Shown: positions 13,948 through 20,818 of the stretch, one piece after another | Layout of the letters: the number at the start of each line of letters is the position of its first letter | Numbering within the stretch: position 1 is the stretch's first letter | Origin: an uncultured Coriobacteriales bacterium | GTDB taxonomy: Bacteria; Actinomycetota; Coriobacteriia; Coriobacteriales; UMGS124 | Length of the DNA stretch: 20,818 bases | Direction of reading: 5' to 3' | Assembly: GCA_934662525.1 (NCBI GenBank) | Contig: CAKUKJ010000005.1 | Coordinates: forward strand, 1 to 20,818 | Translations under genes and position numbers: made by a program | Notes under the pieces: model-generated | The model's database searches: none | What the model was told of the DNA's origin: nothing | Seen by the model: only the letters and a program-made list of their open reading frames with translations

Positions 13948-14610
13948 ATGATTGACGCGAAGGCATATGAGAGAGGCACGCGCATGGCGGGCAAGCGGGG
14001 CTTTGATTATTTCGAGGCGTATAAGAGCCAGGCGCGGTACTGCGAGGAAATCGCCCAGAACCTCAAGCACGGCATGGAGGCGGGGGAGCTGGGGGGCCGT
14101 ACGCTCACCGACGCGCTCCATACAGTGGAAAACGATGCCGACCATGTGAACCACGAGATTCAGAGCCATCTGCTTTCCGACTTCGTGGTGCCGCTTGAAC
14201 GCGATGGCATGGGGGCGCTCGCCCACAGCCTCGACGACGTGGTGGATGCCATCGAGCAGATTGCCATCCAGGCCTACATCTTCGACATCTCCGAGCTTCC
14301 CCATGACGCCGCGGTGATGGTGTCCATGCTTGTCTACGCCTGCGCCGACCTCAAGTGCGCCCTGTACGGTCTTTCGGGCTTTGCCAAGCACGCCGCCGAG
14401 ATCGACAAGCATCTTGTGAAGGTCCAGTCTTATGAGAGCGACTGCGACCGTATATATATAGATGCGGCCCATGCGCTTTACGCTGACAAAGAGGCCGATC
14501 CCGAGAGCCGCAGGCTTGCCCATGCCATGCTCGACATGGTGGAGGAGGCCATGGACAGCGTGGAGAACGCCGCCGAACGCGTCCAGGCCCTCATTGTCCA
14601 AAGCGTATAA
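13948..14610 (+). CDS. DUF47 / PhoU-like accessory protein of Pit
   Basis: This 220-residue cytoplasmic protein belongs to the PhoU-related DUF47 family, all-helical and thought to modulate the adjacent Pit. The two metal-site type motifs are visible: ENDADHVNHEI at 61-71 and ESDCDRIYID at 163-172. AAGGGGAG lies about 8 bases before the ATG at 13948. A longer reading frame entering from 13204 is the shifted frame of pit and is not the gene. No classical PhoU is encoded in the window, so this protein may also carry the Pst-PhoR signalling role; that is inference. The stretch encoding Arg168-Ile171 is TATATATATA-like with two rare ATA codons, striking in this G/C-biased gene. Confidence 0.9.
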   Translation: MIDAKAYERGTRMAGKRGFDYFEAYKSQARYCEEIAQNLKHGMEAGELGGRTLTDALHTVENDADHVNHEIQSHLLSDFVVPLERDGMGALAHSLDDVVDAIEQIAIQAYIFDISELPHDAAVMVSMLVYACADLKCALYGLSGFAKHAAEIDKHLVKVQSYESDCDRIYIDAAHALYADKEADPESRRLAHAMLDMVEEAMDSVENAAERVQALIVQSV

Positions 14611-14655
14611 TCTGCGGCAAGCGTGGACGGCGGGATTCTTGAAGGGGCCGATTGC

Positions 14656-15366
14656 ATGATTTACTACGTCGAGGACGAGGTCAACATTCGCGAGCTTGCC
14701 CTGTACGCGCTCAAGCAGGCGGGCCTGGAGGCCGAGGGGTTTCCGAGCGCGGGGCCGTTTCGCGAGGCGCTGGGCCGGCGCGTGCCCGACCTCGTGCTGC
14801 TCGACATCATGCTTCCCGGCACCGACGGCCTGGCGTTGTTGGCCGAGCTGCGCCACGATGCGCGATACGCGCATATCCCCGTGATGATGCTCACCGCCAA
14901 GGGCACCGAGTTCGACAAGGTGGTGGGGCTCGATGCCGGCGCTGACGACTACCTGGCAAAACCATTCGGCATGATGGAGCTCGTCAGTCGCTGCAACGCC
15001 CTGCTTCGTCGTGCGGCGCGTGCAAGCGCGGCCGCGCCGGAGCCTGCCGATGTGCTTGAGTGCGGGCCTATCGAGCTGGACCGTGACGCGCGCGAGGTTC
15101 GGGCGGGCGGCGCGCCCGTGGAGCTCACGCTCAAGGAGTTCGACCTGCTTGCCGAACTCATGGCAAACCAGGGCCGCGTGCTCAGCCGCGCCCAGCTGCT
15201 CGAGCGCGTGTGGGAGATAACCTATGTGGGCGAGACGCGCACGGTTGACGCGCACGTGCAGACGCTGCGTCACAAGCTCTCGGTGGCATGCCCGGGTGCC
15301 GAGGAGTGCATCCAGACGGTACGCGGCGTGGGCTACCGTGCCAAGGGCCCGGTGGAGAATGGCTGA
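14656..15366 (+). CDS. phoP: OmpR/PhoB-type response regulator of the phosphate system
   Basis: This 236-residue regulator has a receiver domain with acidic pocket Glu6-Asp7, phospho-acceptor Asp50 in LVLLDIMLPG, Thr80 and Lys102 in AKPFG. A winged-helix domain follows (LTLKEFDLLAELM, then RTVDAHVQTLRHKL and IQTVRGVGYR). I start at 14656 because MIYYVEDE is the normal family beginning and AAGGGG lies about 9 bases upstream; GTG at 14623 adds 11 atypical residues. It follows the DUF47 gene by 45 bp and overlaps the kinase gene by 8 bp. Neighbours make PhoP/PhoB the likely identity, and the 11-bp repeats before phoA, pstS and pit are its likely targets. No repeat array precedes its own gene. 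Confidence 0.92.
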   Translation: MIYYVEDEVNIRELALYALKQAGLEAEGFPSAGPFREALGRRVPDLVLLDIMLPGTDGLALLAELRHDARYAHIPVMMLTAKGTEFDKVVGLDAGADDYLAKPFGMMELVSRCNALLRRAARASAAAPEPADVLECGPIELDRDAREVRAGGAPVELTLKEFDLLAELMANQGRVLSRAQLLERVWEITYVGETRTVDAHVQTLRHKLSVACPGAEECIQTVRGVGYRAKGPVENG

Positions 15367-16882
15367 GGCCAAGGAGACGTCGGGCGCTGCGGCAGTCCAA
15401 GGCGCCGCTAGACAAGGAGAGGCGGGCGTTTCCCGGGGCACTGGTTGCGTTGACGACGTGCCTGCCTTTTCGGATGGCGACGGCGCCTCCTCGCCCAAGC
15501 ACCCCTCGCTGCGCACGCGTATGTTCGCCGTGCTCTTTGGCGTGTCGTTTGCGGTGATGCTTGCCGTGACGGTGGCCGTGGCTGCCGTGTGCTTCTGGGT
15601 GTATGAGGGCGATGCCGAGGAATTGCTGCTCTCGCAGGCCCGTGCCACCGCCGCCCTTATCGATACGGAAGGCGATGAGGCCCAAAAGGCCGCCGAGCTC
15701 GAGCGCATTCCTTTTGTAGACGTGCGCTGCACGCTCATCTCCTCTGCGGGCGAGGTCTTGTATGACAACTGGGAAGACGCCTCTCGGCTCGGCAGCCATG
15801 CCGACCGCGAGGAGGTGCAGGAGGCAAAGACCCAGCAGCAGGCAACGGTGCTGCGCCGCTCCACCACGCTGGGCAGCGACGCGCTCTACGCCGCCATCCT
15901 GCTGAAAGACGGCTCTGTGCTGCGTCTGGCGGAGGTGCGCACCTCGCTGCCGTCGTTCTTGGGCGGCATGGCCTTGCCGCTTGTGGTGTCGCTTGTTGCT
16001 ATCGTCGTCGTGTCGGTGTTTGTGTCGCGCCTGCTCACCGAGCATATCGTGCGGCCGTTGCGCGATATCGACCTGTCGTGCCCCACGAAAAACGACGCGT
16101 ATCGCGAGCTTCAGCCCCTGCTTGAGCGCATCGACGCCCAATATCGCGAGCTTGCCGCGCAAAACGTGGAGCTTGAGCATGCCAACAACATGCGCCGCGA
16201 GTTCACGGGCAACGTGAGCCACGAGATGAAGACCCCCTTGCAGGTCATCGGGGGCTATGCCGAGCTCATGGAGGCCGGCATGGTGCCTGAGCAGGACGTG
16301 CCGCGCTTTGCCGGGCTCATCCGCACAGAGGCCAGCTCCATGCGCACGCTCATCGACGATGTGCTGACGCTGTCGCGCCTCGACGAGCAGGGGGCAGGCC
16401 AGGGGCAAGGCGACCCGGTGGACCTGGCGCAGGTGTGCCGCCGCGTGTCCGAGCGCTTGGCGCCGCGCGCCCAGGAGCGTGGGGAGTCCATCCAGCTTGC
16501 ATGCCGGGGGGCGCATGTCGTGCGCGCCTCTGCGTCGCTTGCCGAGCAGATGGTGTACAACCTGGTGGACAACGCCGTGCGCTACAACCGCGACGGCGGC
16601 CTTGTGCTCGTGACGCTTGCAAGTGACGACTCCACCGTGGAGCTCGAGGTGTCAGACGAGGGCCCGGGCATCCCCCCTGAGCTGCGCGAGCGCGTGTTCG
16701 AGCGATTCTTCCGCGTCGATGCCAGCCGCTCTCGCGAGACCGGCGGCACGGGTCTGGGCCTGGCAATCGTGAAGCACGCCGCCGAGACGCTGGGCGGCAC
16801 CGTCTCCATCTCCGACTCCCCCTGCGGCGGTGCCCGCTTCATCGTCAAACTCCCCGCCTGCAAACCAGACCCCACAGCCTAA
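15359..16882 (+). CDS. phoR: PhoR-type sensor histidine kinase
   Basis: This 507-residue membrane kinase starts at an ATG overlapping the end of phoP, preceded by GGTGGAG. A hydrophilic leader of about 54 residues precedes TM1 (about 55-80). An extracytoplasmic sensor of some 120 residues follows, then TM2 (about 201-224), a short HAMP-like linker with VRPLRDID, and a coiled segment. Catalytic core: H-box SHEMKTPL with His288, N-box Asn405 in LVDNAVRYN, G1 DEGPGIP at 433-439, F-box FERFFRVD and G2 GTGLGLA at 463-469. Everything needed for activity is present. The long cytoplasmic leader, rich in Ala, Gly and acidic residues, is unusual, and a later start near 15521 cannot be excluded. Two structured repeats follow its stop. 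Confidence 0.92.
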   Translation: MAEAKETSGAAAVQGAARQGEAGVSRGTGCVDDVPAFSDGDGASSPKHPSLRTRMFAVLFGVSFAVMLAVTVAVAAVCFWVYEGDAEELLLSQARATAALIDTEGDEAQKAAELERIPFVDVRCTLISSAGEVLYDNWEDASRLGSHADREEVQEAKTQQQATVLRRSTTLGSDALYAAILLKDGSVLRLAEVRTSLPSFLGGMALPLVVSLVAIVVVSVFVSRLLTEHIVRPLRDIDLSCPTKNDAYRELQPLLERIDAQYRELAAQNVELEHANNMRREFTGNVSHEMKTPLQVIGGYAELMEAGMVPEQDVPRFAGLIRTEASSMRTLIDDVLTLSRLDEQGAGQGQGDPVDLAQVCRRVSERLAPRAQERGESIQLACRGAHVVRASASLAEQMVYNLVDNAVRYNRDGGLVLVTLASDDSTVELEVSDEGPGIPPELRERVFERFFRVDASRSRETGGTGLGLAIVKHAAETLGGTVSISDSPCGGARFIVKLPACKPDPTA

Positions 16883-16913
16883 CGGCGCGTGAGGTTCCGC
16901 CCCTTTAAAAGTA

Positions 16914-16990
16914 GGTTCTCGTCCGCAAGGCGTCGGGAGGTGAAGTGTACTGGACGTACTCGAACCTCCCGAGAACGCAGCGGACGAGGT
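16914..16990 (+). repeat. structured stem-loop repeat, unit 1 of 2
   Basis: This 77-base unit folds as outer stem CTCGTCCGC/GCGGACGAG (16918-16926 with 16980-16988), internal loop AAGGCG/GAACGCA, and a 9-bp inner stem TCGGGAGGT/ACCTCCCGA (16933-16941 with 16964-16972). GA on each side then faces GA, and GTAC/GTAC closes a TGGAC loop. It begins 31 bases after the phoR stop. Unit 2 has the same segment lengths but different stem sequences that still pair. A partial flank (GAGGTTCCGCC at 16891) suggests the right end of a lost earlier unit. There is no T-run. Confidence 0.8.
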
Positions 16991-17007
16991 CCCGTCCATC
17001 AAAGGCG

Positions 17008-17084
17008 GGTTCTGATGCGCAAGGCGCACGGAGCCGATGCGTACTGGACGTACGTGAGGCTCCGTGGAACGCAGCACATCAGGT
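17008..17084 (+). repeat. structured stem-loop repeat, unit 2 of 2
   Basis: This unit starts 94 bases after unit 1, has the same 77-base length and needs no gap to align. Outer stem CTGATGCGC/GCACATCAG (17012-17020 with 17074-17082) has one C-A mismatch. Inner stem CACGGAGCC/GGCTCCGTG (17027-17035 with 17058-17066) is perfect. Loops AAGGCG, GAACGCA and GTACTGGACGTAC are identical to unit 1. Its last bases cover the stop codon of the convergent oxidoreductase gene. It may terminate or protect both converging transcripts, or be a mobile palindromic repeat; I do not recognise a named family. Confidence 0.8.
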
Positions 17085-19199
17085 TCCGCAACTTACTTTC
17101 CGGACGTGGACGGTGTTTTCTTGGGTGAGGGCGCACCCAGTCACCGGGTCGCGATGCAGCGGTGTGTGGTCGAAAGGGCCCACGCCGAGCTGGCCTGGGG
17201 CGGCGGTATGCCGGGCGGCATGCTTGCCGGAGCGCCCGCCGGGGCTTGCGTTGGTGAAGAGCGCCTCGGGATGCAGGTCGTTCGTCACGCGCAGCACCGC
17301 ATGGTCGCTGCCCAGCTCCGAGTAAATCTCGACGACCTCGCCGTCTTCAAGCCCCAGCTCGCGGGCCCGTGCCGTGTTCATCCACACGGCGGCATATGCG
17401 TCGGCCTGTATGCTGCCCGGCGCGTGCCTACGCGCGTGGTGGTCCACCGAGGTATGGTTGCCAAACGAGCTGTTGCCGCTGATGAGCCGGAAGCCGTCTT
17501 TGTCGGGAGACACGAGCGGCGCCTGCCAGAAGGGGCACCGCCCCAGGCCGGCCTCTTCCCACAGGCTGCTTGCAAACTCGACTTTTCCCGACGGCACGCG
17601 AATCTCGGGCTCTCCTGTGCGCGGCGGCACGGGGAGCCCGGTGCTCACCCACCCCTTGTCGTACAGCTTATCGAGGTCAACGCCATAGGGGGCCAGCTGG
17701 GCTTTTGCCAAGTCGAGCAGGGTGAAGGTGAAGTATCGCCCGACTCCCAGGCGTTCTGCCAGGTCGTATGCCATGGCGCGGGCGGGCTTGAGGCCTGGCG
17801 GCGGCTCGAGGACGCGCTTACGGGCATAGAACGACGTTCCCTCAACGCCGATGCCGCGGTCGCATTCAAGTGCGGTGAGGTCGGGCAACACGACGTCGGC
17901 CAGACGGGCCGTCTCGCTCATGCGCACGTCTATTGCCACGAGCAGGTCGAGCTTGCCCACGAGGTCGGTCCAGGCGCGGGCGTTGCCGTAGCCCATGACG
18001 GGGTTGGACGCGTAGGCGATGAGCCCGTGGATCTCGCCGAGCTCAATCGACTCGCCGACGGTGGTGCACAGCCCCTCCTCGGCGTTGACGAGCGGGTAGC
18101 GCTCAGAGCCTGCCTTGGGCGCCTCAGGCACGGGAGGTGCCGGAAAGTGCTTGGGATCGAGCGTACCCAGCGGCAGCTCGAAGGGAGGGTTGAGGTTGCC
18201 GCCCACCTGTCCGTAGTTTCCGAGCAAGGCGTTGACCAGGGCTATCATGCGCGCGGTCTGCGTGGAGTTCACATATGCGATGCCCAGGCCCCCGTGCAGG
18301 CCGCAGTCTACGACCGCGCGGGGCCGCGCCGTTCCCAGCCCGCGAGCCACCTCCACGACGTCGCGCGCGTCGATTCCGCACGTATGGGCGCACCAGGCGG
18401 GCGTGTAGGGCAGCATGGCCTGGGCGAATTCGTCAAAACCGAGCGTATAGCGTTCAATAAAGGCATGGTCCACCAGGTCTTCTTCTATGAGCACATGTGC
18501 GACGCTCAGTAAAAAGGCCAGGTCGGTGCCGGGGCGCAGCCCCACCCACTTCGTTGCCTTGACGCCTGTGGAGGAGCGGCGCGGATCCACCGCCACCACC
18601 TTGCCGCCGCGTGCAAGCACGCCCTTGAGCACGTTCGCCGTATGCGGGTCTCCTGCATCGAGAGGCGAGCGGCCCAGGTAGACGATATAGTCGGTATGTG
18701 CCAAGTCCGACTGGGGCGAGTAGCCCAGCGTATGGTACCAGCCTGTAAGGCGCGCGTCCTCGCAGGCGCCCACTTCAGAATAGACGTTGGGGGAGCCCAG
18801 GGCGGCAAAGAGCCGGTGGAAATAGAGGCTCGCGCGCGACGCGATGCCGGTGGTGCAGGCAAGCGCCGTCGGCCCGTGGAGGTCGATGACCCGCTGAATT
18901 CCCTCAGCTATGCGTGCATACGCCTCGTCGTAGCTTGCAGGTTTCAGTGCGCCGGTCGCCTTGTTCCTTACGAGCGGGCCCATGAGGCGCTCGGGATTGA
19001 GATGGGCGTTGAGGCGCCGCCGCCCCCGCCGACACAGGCTGGGCGACTGGTGGGGGTGCCCCTCGACGGGCATGCGTGCGCTCACCCTGCCGTCTTCGCT
19101 CACATGTGCACAGAATGCGCAATCTGAGTAACAGCCCGTGCACACGGTCACTATGTCGTTGCGGAGGGACGCCCCATGGGCGGCGTTGTCTTTGGGCAC
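17079..19199 (-). CDS. molybdopterin-dependent oxidoreductase (MopB family), single 4Fe-4S
   Basis: Read from a GTG at 19199 (after AGAAGGCAGG) this is a 706-residue cytoplasmic enzyme without a Tat signal. An N-terminal cluster motif Cys20-x2-Cys23-x3-Cys27 with Cys56 (SPSLCRRG) would bind 4Fe-4S; Cys30 is extra. Cys146 in VGACEDARLTGW is the probable Mo/W ligand. Molybdopterin domains follow (YLGRSPLDAGDP, VAVDPRRSST, GLRPGTDLAFL, NAEEGLC, ASNPVMGYGN, DVVLPDLTALE), and the C-terminal cofactor-binding domain contains LISGNSSFGNHTSVD, NTARARELGLEDGE and TNASPGG. No in-frame ATG lies near the cluster motif; the open frame upstream to 19730 crosses a terminator and the ACT gene. Electron-transfer subunits are absent on both sides. 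Substrate is unknown; formate, polysulfide, aromatic dehydroxylation or hydratase-like chemistry are all possible for the family. Confidence 0.88.
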   Translation of the reverse strand: MPKDNAAHGASLRNDIVTVCTGCYSDCAFCAHVSEDGRVSARMPVEGHPHQSPSLCRRGRRRLNAHLNPERLMGPLVRNKATGALKPASYDEAYARIAEGIQRVIDLHGPTALACTTGIASRASLYFHRLFAALGSPNVYSEVGACEDARLTGWYHTLGYSPQSDLAHTDYIVYLGRSPLDAGDPHTANVLKGVLARGGKVVAVDPRRSSTGVKATKWVGLRPGTDLAFLLSVAHVLIEEDLVDHAFIERYTLGFDEFAQAMLPYTPAWCAHTCGIDARDVVEVARGLGTARPRAVVDCGLHGGLGIAYVNSTQTARMIALVNALLGNYGQVGGNLNPPFELPLGTLDPKHFPAPPVPEAPKAGSERYPLVNAEEGLCTTVGESIELGEIHGLIAYASNPVMGYGNARAWTDLVGKLDLLVAIDVRMSETARLADVVLPDLTALECDRGIGVEGTSFYARKRVLEPPPGLKPARAMAYDLAERLGVGRYFTFTLLDLAKAQLAPYGVDLDKLYDKGWVSTGLPVPPRTGEPEIRVPSGKVEFASSLWEEAGLGRCPFWQAPLVSPDKDGFRLISGNSSFGNHTSVDHHARRHAPGSIQADAYAAVWMNTARARELGLEDGEVVEIYSELGSDHAVLRVTNDLHPEALFTNASPGGRSGKHAARHTAAPGQLGVGPFDHTPLHRDPVTGCALTQENTVHVRKVSCGT

Positions 19200-19229
19200 G
19201 GCCTGCCTTCTTGAGTCAAAACGGGAGAT

Positions 19230-19266
19230 AAAAAAGACGCCACGCCGCAAGATACGGCATGGCGTC
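19230..19266 (-). terminator. intrinsic terminator of the paaK-ACT operon
   Basis: On the minus strand a 12-bp stem with one mismatch (19266-19255 with 19247-19236) and a 7-nt loop is followed by six T's. It lies about 100 bases after the ACT stop and only 30 bases before the GTG of the oxidoreductase. That gene must therefore depend on read-through or on a promoter within or just after the hairpin. Confidence 0.85.
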
Positions 19267-19306
19267 TGACATTTGATGCAGAAACGCAGGTAAAACGGCA
19301 TGCGGA

Positions 19307-19342
19307 CCAAAATTGCCCCGATTTGGGGCAGACCCATTTTGG
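19307..19342. other. nested inverted repeat in the ACT 3' region
   Basis: Inner arms TGCCCC (19314-19319) and GGGGCA (19325-19330) enclose GATTT. Outer arms CCAAAAT (19307-19313) and ATTTTGG (19336-19342) continue the pairing past a 5-base one-sided bulge. Together they make 13 pairs. It lies between the ACT stop and the strong terminator and may be a backup terminator, an RNA stabiliser, or a regulatory site for the oxidoreductase. Confidence 0.5.
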
Positions 19343-19369
19343 GCCTAATCCAGCAAAAACGATAAGACT

Positions 19370-19786
19370 TTACAGGTCGGCCGGGTCGAGCAGCTTGTAA
19401 CCGGCGGCCTTGATGGCCACCTCGGCCACGTCGGCGTCGCGGATCTTGAGGACGTCGATGGCATGCTCGCCCTTGTAGGAGAAGCAGTAGCCGTACTCGA
19501 TGTTCACGTTCATGTCGTCGAGCTTGGCAAGCAGCTTGGCCAAGCCGCCGGGCTGGTTGTCCACGGCGATGGCGGTCACGCGCGTCACGTTCACGCGGTA
19601 GTCTGCCGCACGCAGCACCTCGGCGGCCCGCTCGGGCTCGGCGCAGATGATGCGCACGACGCCGTAGTCGGCCGTGTCGGCGATGGTGAGCGCCTGCATG
19701 TCGATGCCGGCCTCGCCCAGCGCCGCGCACAGCGACGACAGACGGCCCGACTTGTTCTCAAGGAAAACGGTAATCTGTGAAATCAT
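19370..19786 (-). CDS. tandem ACT-domain protein
   Basis: This 138-residue protein consists of two ACT domains: MISQITVFLENKSGRL through about residue 68, and VTAIAVDNQPGGLAKLL to the end. Glycines at the ACT ligand-binding turn are present in both (KSGRL, QPGGL). It has no catalytic domain, so it probably binds an amino acid or related ligand and regulates a partner. AAGGAGG precedes the ATG at 19786. It lies 32 bp after the phenylacetate-CoA ligase gene on the same strand; this ligase-ACT pairing recurs in anaerobes, often near indolepyruvate ferredoxin oxidoreductase genes, which would lie outside this window. Confidence 0.9.
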   Translation of the reverse strand: MISQITVFLENKSGRLSSLCAALGEAGIDMQALTIADTADYGVVRIICAEPERAAEVLRAADYRVNVTRVTAIAVDNQPGGLAKLLAKLDDMNVNIEYGYCFSYKGEHAIDVLKIRDADVAEVAIKAAGYKLLDPADL

Positions 19787-19818
19787 GGCATGCCTCCTTA
19801 TATCCTCGGGGCGTCTTT

Positions 19819-20818
19819 TTAGATACGATGATCAATCACGCGCTTGGCCTTGCCCTCGGAGCGGGGTATGCTCATCGGCTCGACGATCTTCACCTTGATG
19901 CCGATGGACAGCGCGCTCTTGAGCTTGTCCTGGATCTGCTTCTGGACGGCCTCGATGGCACCGATCTCGTCGAAGTCGAAGCCCTGCTCGGGCTCCACCT
20001 TGAGCGTGACGGCGTCCAGCGCGCCCTGGCGGGTGAGTTCGATCTGGTACCAGGAGCTGACCTGCGGGAACGTCTTCATGACGTCCTCAATCTGCGAGGG
20101 GAAGACGTTGACGCCGCGGATGATGAGCATGTCGTCGGTGCGGCCGTGCAGGCGGTCGATGCGGCGATGCGTGCGCCCGCAGGCGCACTCGCCGGGCAGG
20201 ATACGCGTGATGTCGCGCGTGCGGTAGCGCACGACCGGCGTCGCCTCGCGGTCGACCGTGGTGAGCACGAGCTCGCCCCACTCGCCGTCGGGCAGCACCT
20301 CGCCGGTGGCGGGGTCGATGATCTCGGCGATGAAGTGGTCCTCGGCCAGGTGCAGGCCGGTCTGCTCCATGCACTCGATGGCCACGCCCGGGCCCATGGT
20401 CTCGGTGAGGCCGTAGACGTCGAGAGCCTTGTAGTTGAGCTTGCGCTCAAGCTCGGCGCGGAAGTTGTCGGAGAAGGCCTCGGCGCCGTGGATGCCGGCG
20501 CGCAGGTGGAACTCCTTGGCAGGGTCGATGCCCATGGAGATGGCCGTGTCGGCGATGTGCATGGCGTAGGAGGGCGTGCAGCAGATGATGGTGGAGCCCA
20601 TCTCGCGCAGCACGCGAATCTGGCGCTCGGTGTTGCCGGCGCTCATGGGGATGGTGGTGCAGCCGGCCTTGATGCTGCCGTAATGGGCACCCAGGCCGCC
20701 CGTGAACAGGCCGTAACCGTAGCACACGTGGCAGATGTCGTCCTCGCCGCCGTCGGCGTACTCGATGCCGCGGGCGAAGCAGTCGCCCCAGATGTCGAGG
20801 TCGTGCTCGGTATAGCCG
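19819..20818 (-). CDS. paaK: phenylacetate-CoA ligase family protein (partial, N-terminus outside window)
   Basis: About 333 C-terminal residues of an AMP-forming acyl-CoA ligase are present; the frame stays open to the right edge, so the GTG at 20727 is internal and not the start. Visible motifs: GYTEHDLDIW, YGYGLFTGGLGAHYG, CCTPSYAMH, the acyl-adenylate site DVYGLTETMGPG, GEWGELVLTT, the hinge RYRTRD, CACGRTHRRIDRLHGRTDDM and, at the C-terminus, IPRSEGKAKRV with the catalytic lysine. The family activates phenylacetate or other aryl acids with CoA and ATP. In anaerobes that ferment aromatic amino acids it can run toward ATP formation after oxidative decarboxylation of aryl pyruvates; that role here is inferred from the adjacent ACT gene. 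First visible gene of a minus-strand operon with the ACT protein. Confidence 0.93.
   Translation of the reverse strand, partial: GYTEHDLDIWGDCFARGIEYADGGEDDICHVCYGYGLFTGGLGAHYGSIKAGCTTIPMSAGNTERQIRVLREMGSTIICCTPSYAMHIADTAISMGIDPAKEFHLRAGIHGAEAFSDNFRAELERKLNYKALDVYGLTETMGPGVAIECMEQTGLHLAEDHFIAEIIDPATGEVLPDGEWGELVLTTVDREATPVVRYRTRDITRILPGECACGRTHRRIDRLHGRTDDMLIIRGVNVFPSQIEDVMKTFPQVSSWYQIELTRQGALDAVTLKVEPEQGFDFDEIGAIEAVQKQIQDKLKSALSIGIKVKIVEPMSIPRSEGKAKRVIDHRI

Noticed and set aside
13909..15867. 652-codon minus-strand open frame opposite DUF47, phoP and phoR
   Set aside because: Antisense shadow of three motif-rich genes; product rich in His, Arg, Ala and Leu without a recognisable domain.
17064..18512. 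482-codon plus-strand open frame
   Set aside because: Antisense to the molybdopterin oxidoreductase and begins inside the structured repeat; no motifs.
19200..19730. Extension of the oxidoreductase frame upstream of the GTG at 19199
   Set aside because: It crosses a strong minus-strand terminator and the ACT gene, and the extra residues do not look like any part of the family.

Overview
The window looks like chromosomal DNA from a high-GC, Gram-positive anaerobe, most plausibly a gut or oral member of the Coriobacteriia (Actinomycetota). Grounds: strongly G/C-biased third codon positions, Tat-exported phosphate proteins, a Pst/Pit/DUF47/PhoPR phosphate block, a PaaK-ACT pair, a solitary molybdopterin oxidoreductase, and several orphan AAA ATPases of the DUF4143 and AAA-ATPase-like kinds. 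The taxonomic call is inference from gene content and codon bias; no rRNA or tRNA gene is present.

Layout. (1) Bases 1-1103, minus: a DUF4143-type ATPase cut by the window edge, visibly A+T-richer than everything else. (2) 1104-1434: regulatory gap with two stem-loops and a four-unit 11-bp direct-repeat array in front of phoA. (3) 1435-2964: Tat-exported alkaline phosphatase, then a strong terminator. (4) 3060-6310: an inserted-looking block with four 23-bp iterons, a second DUF4143 ATPase (plus) and a convergent AAA-ATPase-like/PD-(D/E)XK protein (minus). A partial copy of the phoA terminator lies at its far edge. (5) 6446-8932: two PLP enzymes of sulfur amino acid metabolism (MetB/MetC-type and MalY/PatB-type). 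(6) 8950-16882: the phosphate regulon pstS-pstC-pstA-pstB, pit, a DUF47 protein, and a PhoP/PhoR-type two-component system, with several overlapping reading frames. (7) 16891-17090: two tandem 77-bp stem-loop units with compensatory base changes between convergent genes. (8) 17079-20818, minus: molybdopterin oxidoreductase, a double-ACT protein, and a phenylacetate-CoA ligase running off the right edge.

How it works together. Under phosphate limitation PhoR would phosphorylate PhoP, which would bind 11-bp direct repeats. I find such repeats in front of phoA, pstS and, more weakly, pit, each with a -10-like hexamer exactly 15 bp after the start of the last repeat. PhoA would release phosphate outside the cell, PstSCAB import it at high affinity, and Pit with the DUF47 protein handle low-affinity transport.

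The most unusual items are (a) PstS, whose two halves are in swapped (circularly permuted) order with all three phosphate-binding motifs retained; (b) the covarying tandem stem-loops after phoR; (c) the shared PhoP promoter layout; and (d) the iteron-preceded ATPase block beside phoA. I saw no CRISPR array, tRNA, rRNA or transposase.
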